From: Channa striata
Taxonomy: Eukaryota > Chordata > Actinopteri > Anabantiformes > Channidae
NCBI GenBank assembly: GCA_033026295.1
Contig: CM065168.1
Location: 24,901,306 to 24,965,305 of the forward strand
Length of the DNA stretch: 64,000 nt
Direction of reading: 5' to 3'
Below the pieces are notes generated by a model. That model was not told the origin of the DNA. It was given only the letters and a program-made list of their open reading frames with translations, and did not search any database. Position numbers and translations under genes: made by a program. Shown here piece after piece: positions 1 to 12,300 of the stretch (position 1 is the first letter of the stretch; the number at the start of each line of letters is the position of its first letter).

Positions 1-243
1 TAGAGGCTTAATTGCTTAAATCTGGGACAACATAAACTGAATATTTTCTGCTTATATTGACATGGGAAAACTTTCTAAATACAGACAGGAGTTAATTAGA
101 AAATGCTGAGCTATTTAATAAAGCCCTGAGTTCATGTTTATCTAAGAGCCACCCGTGTTTTCCGGTGCATGTGGTAATTGCAAAGTTTCAGCTGTCGGCG
201 GCATCATTTTCTCAGGCTAACACAGTTTTGTGTGTGTCTGCAG

Positions 244-340
244 CCCCTATGCACTACAACACCATGACCATCATCTGGATCTGCATGGCCCTGGTTTCTG
301 GCCTGGTCACGTTCCTGGCCATCATCATCTGCAGGAAACG
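244..340 (+). CDS. epha8: epha8 exon: transmembrane segment
   Basis: Acceptor ...tgtgtctgcag ends at 243. The exon needs one base from the upstream exon (outside the window), then encodes P-M-H-Y-N-T-M-T and a 22-residue hydrophobic helix (TIIWICMALVSGLVTFLAII...) followed by the stop-transfer residues CRK. It ends after two bases of an Arg codon. The next bases are gcaagg, so the donor is GC rather than GT. The following exon supplies the third base, giving R-H-C-G-Y, the invariant Eph cytoplasmic start. Confidence 0.85.
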
Positions 341-3300
341 GCAAGGCTACACTTTACCACACTACCCATCGCTGCTGTGTGTGGAACACTTTCTTACACT
401 ACTCTACTGTGCCTTTCTTTGTGTATTGTTGATTGTGATCAAAACCCCATGTGTGCTGTACTTCTCCCAACCTATGGTTGTCATACTGTCTGCAAGTAAA
501 ATGAAGTAAAAGGTCATTATTTGTAGGAACATCTTAGAAAATCCCCATAAAATTTGTAGAAATGGGAAAGAATCTTATTTAGGAGTGTTTTAGAACTTAC
601 CTCTAGTCAAGTTGAATTGTTCAAAATGCACATATAATCTGCATGTTTGTCCACGAGGAATAAGGTGATGAGTATTGACAAGAGAGGCTAATGCTTTAGC
701 TACTATTATCTCTTCAGCCCTCTTCTTCTCATTCTTATTTAGCTAATTTCCTAACTTGTCATTTCCATCACATAGTGAATTTAATTATGTTGATTCATGT
801 CCAGTAGCTTGCAAGCCAAACGTTCTCATTCATCCTATTTGCCCCCACCTTCCTTTTGATGTTGTCAACCTATATTTTTGTAGTACTACACAAAATAATT
901 AATGTGATCTCACTTAATTAATTCATGATTCTGGGCATATGAAGTTCTTCATTTTCATTCTATTACATGAGGAAAGTCTTGATGATTTATTGGTGTTATC
1001 AGGATAAATCATCTTGGCATCTGACTGCAAAGTCCAGTATAAAAAAGGCAGTTTTATTGTTAACTAATGAAGGAAAAAACAGAACTGCACATGAATTAAT
1101 AACCAGTGGATGATCACATCAAATGGGATTGTATTCTTTATGAATATAAAGGTCAGTGCTCTTGCTAACGGTTGTGCCTCATCACTCACCATAGTGTATG
1201 TTAGCATCCTACTTTGGAGACTTAGGGGTGATTTTCATGTCGTGAGCCTTGAAAAAAAAAAATTCCCTGCAAATAGTTTTTTCCTTTCCTTGTAACTACC
1301 AGCTTTGGTTTGAGTAGGAGAAACACTTTCTATAAGGACTGTTATCATCTCTATACAAGCCGTCAACACAAATGTGTTTTTGGGAGGAATTTTTTCAGTT
1401 CAATTTAATTCAACTTTATTTATATAGCACCAATTCACAATAACATCATCTCAAAGCCACTTACATAATAATGTGAAGACTGTACAGACATTTAGGAAAA
1501 ACCCAACAAATCCCCCTTGAGCAAGCCATAGGCAACAGTGGAGAGGAAAAACTCCCTTTAATGGAAGAAACCTCCAGCAGAACCAGGCTCAGGGTGGACG
1601 GACACCTGCCTTGACCGGTTGGGCTGAGTGGAAAGTGGAGAGAGAAAAGAACAGAGCAACAAAAGCAACAACAAAACATTGGGCAGGTTAGTAGGACCAG
1701 TAGCTGCGCACTGGAGGACACACAGCACCAAATCCAGGGACACCTGAAGACAGGGACAGAGAGACGAGGACAGAGAGACAGGAATGTATTGGGAATTTGA
1801 TTACTTATTTGTTCGCATCTTGAGGATATTCTGACTTTGACATTTAACACAAGTGGCAAATCGTAAACATGGTAAAACTGAAAAAGTCCATAATCTTTTC
1901 ATACAGTACTACATCCACTCTCAGGTTTATTAAACTTTGTGTTGATTGTGTTAAAAGATGCATGGTTACACGAACACTGTGATCTTGCATTATAGTGAAC
2001 AAATTTACTTTTTCTAAACTGAATGTTACCAGGTAGGTCTCACACAGCCCAACGGGCTAATTGCAAGCGATGAAGAAGAACTGAAAAATGAGGTACTGAG
2101 AGAGAGAAAGAGGCAGGGAGGAAGCGAGAGACAGAGTCATGCTGATCAGATACTGTGGCTCTGTTTGACTGTCATCTCCCTCCTCTCACCCAGCCGCTTT
2201 CCATTTGTGCTTGTATTTGTAATATTATTAAATGCCAGGGCATCAGCGATAGACTGCTGCTGATTCACTTTATGTTAATAGAAAAGTTTAAAAAACACAA
2301 AAGCTTCAGTTTTTCATTTTTCAGCATTGCAAACAACACAGGGGCAGAGTGAAGGCAAACCGCAGCTCCTAGTAAGGAAGCTATTCTGAGCTTATTCAGC
2401 AGCATTTTAATGTTATCATAAATTCAAACAACTATTTGAATTAAGCCACTCAAAGTCTGTGTGAGAAACAGAGGTCACAAAATAATGTATTATTTTTGAT
2501 GAATATGCAAATCTTGTCCAGATTTGTTTCACGTGCCTCGTGAATAAAGCTCCTGCAGAAATCTGAAATGTTCAGGCCTTGTTAAGTTTATTTTGTGCAC
2601 AGATTTAAAGGGGAGGACCAATTCAAAATAGCTGATTTCTGACAATTTATTATATAAAAAAATCAAGATCCATTTCAGTTCTTAGCAGCTCACAATTTGA
2701 CCTCAATTGAACAGCTGCTTTATTCATTCATTCGCATTTAATTAAAAGTGAGAATCTTAAACTACTCACATCGTTCTTCATTGAGCAAGTTCTTGGTTAA
2801 ACTTTGTGTGTATTTCTGCACTAATGTCTATCTGAATTGTAGTCTCACTCTGTAGCTGAATAACTTGTAGTTATAGAGAAGAAAGTGAAAATTAGGAATG
2901 TCGTTTAAAACCAAGCAAAAGCAGCTAACTTACTAAATAATATTTAAATTTTATAAGTGTGACTTAGATATTTAGCCATTTGTCTATAGTTAATCTGTTG
3001 TTTTGTACTGTGATATAACAAGGTGTTTTACATCGCAAACTGGAGGAATAATCATCATAAAATGTGTGATTTAAATGCATAAAAAAATATTGTTCAAAAT
3101 ATTATCGTATATACAATGACATAACGATTACATGAGCCTTATGTGATGCAGTGTTAGTGGACCGCTCTGAATCAGAAGTTCTGGGATGATTTTTATTGAC
3201 ACTCTGGCTTTGCTTGTCTCTCCACTATTAACGTAGCACTACCCACACAGTAATCATAAGATAAGATAAGATAAGATAAGATAGAACTTTATTAATCCCA

Positions 3301-6300
3301 CAGTGGGGAAATTCTTGTGTAATCATCACTGATTACAATCCTTCCAAGAACACATTTGATGTTGGGCCAAAAAACTTTACAGAAATTGAAATTTCTTATC
3401 TTTTTTAGATATGAAATCAAAACTTGACGAACATCTGTTCCAGTCATTAAAATTATTATTATGGAAAGTATGTGTTCCTACTTTTTCACTAGCTCATACT
3501 ATAGATTTCCACATTAGGCAAATAGTGTCGCTTAGTTATTTTGAAACAAAAGCAGCGAAGCAACTGCTGTGTTCACAAATACAGATTTTCTAAAAGCGAG
3601 TCTAAAATAAGACTAGAGTGTTCTTATCTGTTTTTCAGACCATAATTACGGCTTTGTAGGTCTGGGCTCTTACCTGCCAGTAGGTACAGGTCACTATCAA
3701 GCTCATTTAAGTGTTGAAGCGGATACTGAACTAAACATAAACTTTTGTTAGGCATCTTGTTAGGCACATAAACAGAATAAACTGAAACTTCTGCCAGGCG
3801 GAGGATGAGGTAGATAGATGGGTCTTGGCCACAAGAGATCAGAGTTTAAGTGCAGTGTGAAGCAACTATTTGTTGCAAACTGGTATTTACTGACATGACT
3901 TGAGTAATGCAACATGTTATGTGGCAAATCAGAGAAACCTTAACCAAACCCTCTTTGTGCCTAACGAAACCACTGCTTGCTTTTATTCCTACACATTAAG
4001 TGTTGGAAAAGATATTGGACCATTTTGATGCTCATTGCCAAAAGGCTTGAAGCTTCAACAGAAGCCTGCCTGTCTGTGTGGCAGCATTATCCCAACAAAC
4101 GGTTCCACCCAGTCCCACCCGTCCACCCGTACTCTCTAAAGCCCCTTTCAAACATGCACTGGAATCCAGTCCTAATCTAGACTTTATCTGGAGGAGGCGC
4201 ATGTGTGAACACAAAGTGTTTTGCCTCTGACATTAGCTTGTTCAGCCATATCCCTAGTGCAAAGTGTGGATTATCTCCAACCAAACTCATGTGTCGATAG
4301 ACGGGGTAACAATCCAGATGACAACAATTTCCTGCCACTGCCGCGAAAACATAGAAATAAAAACACAGTAAATTTAGATTTAGTAACTTGTTCCTGTCGT
4401 CCTCCATCGCCATCAAGGAAAACATTGTCACTTCCGCAGCTTTGTTTTGGCGTCATGTTCCGCCCCCTGCTCGAAGTGCCAAAACACCACCCATTGCCCA
4501 ATTATACGTATTTCTATCGCTTGATGTTGGCTGCATGTCTGAAAGGGAAACTCTAGATAACGTCTGGACCTAATACTCCTGACATTCTCTAGAGTTCATG
4601 TCTGAAACAGGCGTATTTGCATTCTTATTCCTGTCACGCTCTGCATGGCTGCTAGTTGTTAAATTACCAAGACATATTGATGACAATAAACCTACTGTAT
4701 TGTACTTTAGATGACCTATTGAACTGCAACTATGGGCACAATTTGATTACCGATCAGTGAAAAGCATGTACAGTAAAAAGTGAAGCGACATTTCGACATT
4801 TACCACACAGTAGAATTCTGATGTATAACCATTCAGTTTTACTTTCAGAGTAACACAAATAGATTTGTGTAACTCACGAATAGATTTGTATTACTCTGTC
4901 GGATTTGGATGCTAAAATCACAGCCTGGTGAGGGGCAGAGCTTGCACAAATAATCCACGAGGAACAGAAGTGTCTTCTAGTGATTTGAATGGGCTGAGCC
5001 TTTTTCCACTGAAAACCCTCATTACTAACGGGGAGAATAGGTTGACTGGTCGCTCATTAATATAGAAACTACACAGCACTGAGTGATGAAAAGTCCTGCT
5101 GCAATTAATAACACATTTTTACCAATTATTGACCTATTAATTATAAGTTGTGGGTAGAGTTTGAGAAAGAGTACAAATGTACCACTGTTGTCCTGTATTC
5201 ATCCAGCTGTATGTTTATGTGTGTGCGTGTGTGTTTGGATGACTGCCTGTGTGTGTGCTTTGTATAGACACTGTGGCTACAGCAAAGCCTTCCAGGACTC
5301 TGACGAGGAGAAGATGCATTACCAGAACGGTCACGGTATGTTTGTCCCATTCCTCAATTATTACCCATAATAGATTAGATCGCGTTCCTCGACGAGGTCG
5401 CATTTTCATCCCCATGGAATAAAGTTCATTCTCAGAGCAAACAATTTTCCTCACGCACGGAGTGATTAAAGGAGCACACAGGCCTTCCCTGCATGCTGTT
5501 TATCCTCTCTCTCTCTCTCTCTGTCTGCTCCTTTCTCCAAGTCATTTCTTCCCTTTCATCAGCTTTTCCCTCCACACACCGGTGACAGGGGCTCAGATGT
5601 GATGTTGCTCTCATTCTCTGATATGTGACCAAATGCTAATGTTGTTTATCTTAGTGTCGTTCCCTGACGCGAGGTTCTATATCGACCCACACACGTACGA
5701 GGACCCCTGCCAGGCGGTCCACGAGTTTGCCCGAGAAATTGAAGCTTCCAGGATCAAAATAGAGAAAATCATTGGTTCAGGTAAAACCATGAACTTGTGT
5801 GCACTCTCTTACACACACACACACAAACGCACAGTGAGAATCATTGGCTGAGCTAACTTAAAATCATTGGCCGGTGTAAAAGCTGTGGTGTGCAGCAGAG
5901 AGGAGGATGGCAGAGTGGAATCAGAGCGTTGCGTGGGGCTGTCAATCAAATCCTCCTCAGACTAGCAGGGAATACTAACAGTGTGTCAGCTCCACAATAC
6001 GCCCTGCTACATGACTCCTGTATTCATATAGAGGATGTATAGTTTACAATAGAGGAAAACAAAGAGCAATAAGCAAGCTAAAGATAAAGACAGATAAAGG
6101 GAGAGAGAGGGTGTTCAGAAGTGAATTTGTTTGTCGTATCTAATGTAAATGAACCTAATACACATTTTTATTCACACCCATGACTTATAAGAGCATGTGG
6201 CTGCAGCCATGCACGCTTCACATTTAGTCCCTGGGGACATTTGCAAATGTTAAAAGAAAAGGGCTCAATTGTCTTGCTCTTGTGTTTAGGGGAATTTGGG

Positions 6301-9300
6301 GAGGTGTGTTATGGACGCATGAGGCTCCCGGGGAAAAGAGACATTCCAGTGGCCTTGAAGACCCTGAAGGCAGGATACACTGAGAAACAGAAAAGGGACT
6401 TCTTGGCTGAGGCCTCCATCATGGCACAGTTTGACCATCCCAACATCATCCGCCTGGAGGGAGTGGTAACCCAGAGTACGCTGCCAACAACATATCAGTA
6501 TAAGACACATTTTCGAAGGTTTTGACAGTATTGTTAGCAGAACAGCTGCAATGCTAAATGAACTTTTTTAAGAACATGTAAATTTGCTTTTTTTGCCAAG
6601 ATTTGCATGGACACCACTTTCATATATTTAATTAAAAGATATGGCGACAGACAGCAGCCAGTTAGCTTAGCTTCACAAAAAAGGCTGTGTTATCCTACGA
6701 AAGAAAGAAAATGTCAAAAAAAGTCAAGTCCTTTGGGAAGGCTTTTATACACAGCACCTCAACTACAGCCATTACACGGAATTCTGTTCTGATTGGAGCC
6801 TGATCTCGGTAATGCAGATGCTTTTCTATCTCTAAGTGAATAAGGCTTGACATTTTGGTCCTCTTGTGATCCGCTTGGTCCCTGACAGTATTTTGGATAA
6901 AACTCTTTCTACAAATGCCCTGTCCTCTTACTTTGATTTGATACTCAGGAAGCATCTTTTCGCATACCGTACCTCAGACACTTTCACTGCTACTCAGTAA
7001 GCAATGTTCTGCCAAAGGTTTTGGAGACAACCACTTTTAGAACCAGTAAGCAAATGCTGCAGGTTCATGTACTTGAAAAAGCCTCTGATGGGTAGATTAA
7101 ATACACCTGAGAGTCATCTGATCATCTGAACATGTGCTTCAATGGATAAAAGGATCAAGATGTGACCTTTTGTACCAAGAAATGAACGTGACTAAGGCTT
7201 CAATGTGCTTCAGTTGTTTCTAAATGCTTTAATTTTCGGGTTATTTCAAGGTTTTTACAACAATATCTCAGAAACAACATGTGGTCTTAATTGTTAGAAA
7301 TGGATGTATAAATATACTGCTTTTGTCTGTTCCTAAAGGTAAACCAGTGATGATCATCACTGAATACATGGAGAATGGCTCTCTCGACTCCTTCCTCAGG
7401 GTTGGTATTAAAGCTTTTAAAGAATAAGTTAAACAATAATTAAGCAGCAGACGGTGCCAATTTGTGAATTCATAACTTTTTAAGGCTCCGTGGTTTGAAA
7501 TATCCAATGTGGAACTTTTCAGTAATAAGATATGTTATAAGTTGATTTAACATTGTATTACACTGACAATGTCAAACAGCTCCAGTATTTGCTTATATGA
7601 AAATACAGCAGATTATTATTTAAAAGCAAATCCCTGTCATGTTTTATCTTTACTTTCTTCTCTATCTTGATTAAAATCTCCTCTATTATCACTATCTCCA
7701 TCTTTTTTTGCTGCTATACCATCAGGTTTTTGTATCTGCTATTTAAATTCTCTCTCCCTGCCTCCTTCTTCCTGATCCTTCTCTTTTCTTATCTGCCTGT
7801 AGAGACACGATGGCCAGTTCACCATCATCCAGCTGGTGGGGTTGCTGCGTGGCATCGCGGCTGGTATGACCTACCTGTCTGACCTGGGCTACATCCACAG
7901 AGACCTGGCTGCCCGCAACATCCTAGTCAACAGCAACCTGGTGTGTAAGGTGTCTGACTTTGGCCTGTCCCGAGTACTGGAGGATGACCCGGATGCTGCA
8001 TACACCACCAGTGTGAGTTTTCACATTGAGGCAAGCAATGCAGAAACACACACAATTTCAGACACATCCACAGTTTCCAGAAAGAAATAGGTATCAACAA
8101 CTGCTGCACTGTGCTACTGTCATCGTGACAGTCAAAGCCTCATGTTAGCTGACATGTTCACAATGTTTAAAACTGTTCTACAGGTTTAAAGGGGTTCTCC
8201 ATGAATTTAGAATAGAAAAATCTGAAGGGACAGGTGTATATATACCTGACTTATTGTATGTTAATAGAACCAAAACATTCATCTTACAATTCCTAGAATG
8301 CAACAATAGCAACCTTCTAATAAGACCTCAGCAAAAAGTTTTGGTTATCCCAAAGATGCTGTTCAGTGGTACCTGGACTTCTTCTTGTAGTACTTTAAGA
8401 TGTTTCACCTATCTTTGCCAGAAAGGCACGTATTTAAACACTGCGGCCGATAAGTGTTTGACTTCCACCACAGTCTGCAGCGATCAGTGAGGAATCTGCC
8501 AACAAGGGTAGAGAAAAATGAGAAGGAATGCAAAAACATCAGGGAAGCACATAAAACCTGCAGCTACCAAAACTGGGCCTTTGTCAAAACCATAAAAAGA
8601 CCCAGTAGGAGCACTTCCACAACAGACAGGGAAGACAAGAACAATAAATAGAACAACATTGTCATTCCACACATGCTGGATTATCTGAGAAACTCAGGAG
8701 AATCTTCAATAAACACCATATCTCTCTACATCTCAAACCTCACAGTCTCACAGTTTGCCAGAAACTGGTCCATCCCAAGGAGAAAACACCCAGACATAAG
8801 CAGAATAATTTAGTACAGTATGTGCAGTGTGATGGAGGGTGAAGTGTTCAGATTTATAGATTGAAGAAATTAAACATCCGCTCCTCAGGACAAGACTTGG
8901 CATTCCATCAGCTTCTAAAAGACAAGGGTACGACAGCAACATGTACATTATGGTCAGAATAAACAACCCTCGAACCCTTGAACAACCCTCTCTCAACAGA
9001 GTGGATGGCCTACTATGACACAAATATCGGACACTTGGCTCCCGACTTGGCAAACTCAAAAACAACTGATGTGTCAACAACTTAACAGAGGTTATAGGCC
9101 TGCATTTCTGAGCCAGTTCGTGAGAACTGATTAAGCCATCTGAGTAAAAAAATCAAGCAGGTTCAATTGCTGCTGAACAGCACCCTTGGGGGTTCCTAAA
9201 AGACCAACTTCCAGAAAAGGTAACTTTCAACCAAGGTCACAACTTTCAGATGTTTGTCTGCAGCCAAGTGGCCCATACAGCCATCAGAGGACACACTCTG

Positions 9301-12300
9301 GACCGTGTTTGTATACTTAGTTGAAATACTGAGTCGATGACTGCCTTTTTATGTTAAACACTGATGGGGACTCTCAAGTTAATTCTTTAAATGAGCACTG
9401 CCTTTCAGCCTTGGATAACGCTGCCCCTAATAAGACCAGACTGGCTCCTGCAATCAACCTCCCCCCTTGGGATAAAAGATAGCATTCACTAATTTGAACA
9501 GACTTGCTGCAAAGTTGAGTGTCTGTGTAAATCCGAACGAACTTCAAGTCCACCATGAACACTTGAAAAACTTTTCATTTGTTTTAATAATATGAGCTGC
9601 CAGTTGATGACTGCAACAACTGTGTTTCATGAGAGATTTTACCCAATCTCATTACTGCAGCTCAACAATTTGATTTTAAAAAATTAAAACCTCTTCTCGT
9701 TCCCTGGACACTGTACCCACCTTTATGTTCAGAAATGTCATTGGTTCTAATGGTCATTCTGTACTCTCTATAATCAATAAGTCGTTAACATCTATAACCC
9801 AAATTATTTCAAGCAAGCTGCTTTTCGACCACTTCTCAAAAAGTCAAATCTTGACCCTTCCTTGCCCTAGAACTGCAGGCCTATGTCTAAGTTACCCTTT
9901 CAAGCTGAGGTCTTAGAAAAAGTGGCTGGAAAACAGCTTACAGTTTTCCTTATTGAAAGCAATATTCATGACAGGTGTCAGTTGCACTCAATAGAACTGC
10001 TCTTTTTATAATCTCAAATGACCTTTTAATGTACAGTGACCAAGGCGAACAATGTTCTGTGTTGGTATTATTGGGGCTCCGTGCTTTTGCTACAATGGCC
10101 ACTGTGTCCTGGTTGACCGACTCAGTCAGTGTGTTGGTATCTCTGGTTCAAGGAATGGTTTTCAAATTATTGTTGAGACAAGTTTTAAAGTGACATTTCA
10201 AAACGATGTTTCTTAAACTCAAGCAACAGGGTGTCCCTCGGGGTTCTGTAGTCAGTAAAAAAAAGTTTATCTAACCAATTTTATAGTATGATATGGATGG
10301 AAATGTTTGTCAGTGTGTTAATTTCAGCCCATCTTGCATATTGTATTTCTCTTTTAAAAAAGGCTACAGCCAAGCGCTTAGTAAAAAGGTTCCATGTCAC
10401 ACCTATTGTGATCTCTATCCGATGGCTACCAATCAGATTTATAGTTGAGTTTATAATACTTGCCATTACCTTTGGAGACACGCATGGTCAAGCTTCCCCC
10501 TACGTTACAGGGCTTTTGCAGCTGTACGTCACTCACAGAGGACTCAGGTCCACTGATCAGAGCATGCTAACTGCCCCTCGCTCCTGGCTTAACACAAAGG
10601 GAGATTATGATTTTGAAGTTGTAGCCCCTCAACTCTGGAACTTTCTACTATTGGACCTGACATCAGAGGACACTGTGGACGCCTTTAAAATGCAGCTAAA
10701 GAGTCATAATTAGATGTGCATTTTTTTGTTGTTGTATATTTTGGATTTTTTATGTTTTTGCTACGTTTGATGACTTATTTGATTACTACTATTGTGAAGC
10801 ACTTTGTATTATTCTGATCTGGAAAAGTGCCATATAAAGAACATTTACCTACTCTTGATAGTTTGACAAACTGGTAGTGTGTGAGCTGCTTCTTGTAAAT
10901 CTCCAAGTTTATGGCAGTTTAATAGAAGAAGAGTTACACCCTTAATTACACACTTTTAATTCAATTTCATAAGATCATCATTATAAAGCATCTATATCAG
11001 TTACTATTTTACGATAGCCCTGAACTTAAAAACCACAAAAGTCTAGTATAAAGTATAGAGTCCATGTGGGGATATCAACTGACCACAAATGACTGTCAGC
11101 ACTTTTGCTCTTAAAGTAAAGGCACGTGCTGCTTCATTTTTAAAAGCACAAACATGTAACACAAGGCATATGCAGTTTAACATAGAAGCTAATTTGTAAG
11201 CTATTGTTAAATTCAGTGGAGTGGCCGTAGGCACAGAGAGGTTTCAGCTTCATAACTTCTTTAGGTAATTCCCCTTAAACTGCACATTAAAAGACACAAA
11301 AAGCTGAATCGAGTGTTGCTCTGTAGGCTTAATGTCATCACAGTTATCAGATCATTTAGTTTGGGCAAATACATACAGGCTTCGTTTTGTGTATTAAATG
11401 GACAGTACAAATGCATTTTGGATGTAGCCTAGAAAGTAGTGTCATGCTAAACATAATAGTCAGAGACAAATGCAGCTCTACGAAAGCAATGCAAATACTA
11501 TCAAAGTCACATGAAAATGAGAGAGTGAAATCATCTCGCAAGTGCTACAGTGGAGAGCAGTCCGTGATCCAACCTGCAGTCTGATGGAAACAAATATACA
11601 AAGTCTTAACTAAAAAGGTAGAGACAGCTCCTTCCAGAGTCTGATGCTATCATCTCCCAGCACACAGATGGAAATCAGTGTTTGACACACTTGTCTATTA
11701 AAGCATAACCAACAGATTACAGACGGGAAGGTGATTATGTGGAGCATCACTCAGAGACATTCCGAAGGGGAAAGGACCATGGATGGTGATATTATCGACA
11801 ATATAGTGTCATTAAGGCACAGCTTGAATTAATCATTGATAATGGGTGAAGATTAATACAGTTCACACAGCTGCCTGGGGATGTGAGCAAAGTGAATAAA
11901 GCGGCTTATTGTATGGAATCAAAGTGGCAGCAAAGTCACTTTGAAGAAACTGAAAATATTGACATCATGAGTTAAGGTCAGTGAATTCCACTGGGCCATG
12001 TTTCTAGTTTTAAATGTTTAGCAAAAGATATCAAGTATCTGTAATGGGATGCGCTGTGAGCGTAACCTTATTTATACAATAACCCTAAGGGAACGCCTTT
12101 TGCATAAGAAAAGATGTATCTACTTGTCAAGCTAATTAAGTGTCAGTTTCATATTAGGAATAATTTAAGTAGTTCACATACTTGCTTACAGTTGCAGGTC
12201 TATTGCTGTCCCAACATCACCACATCTACGCAAGCTTTATTTAGGCTGCCTCCATAAACATGCACTCAGTGGATATTAATGAAATACATTTACTCAAGTA

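Larger units (their letters stand above)
341..5267 (+). other. epha8 intron, 4.9 kb, apparent GC-AG type, with repeats
   Basis: This intron separates the membrane-helix exon from the first juxtamembrane exon. It begins GCAAGG and ends tgtatag. It is mostly AT-rich unique DNA with no other credible exon on either strand. It contains a teleost interspersed repeat (1396-1790), a LINE tail with a pentanucleotide repeat (3256-3320) and a MITE (4143-4547). The reading frames across these repeats are incidental. Confidence 0.7.

Noticed and set aside
1461..1859. 132-codon minus-strand open frame
   Set aside because: It lies entirely on a known type of interspersed repeat and has no domain, signal or splice context.
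10288..10713. 141-codon plus-strand frame that could be taken for a gene
   Set aside because: Its sequence is the C-terminal part of an L2 reverse transcriptase and it is a fragment without catalytic box.
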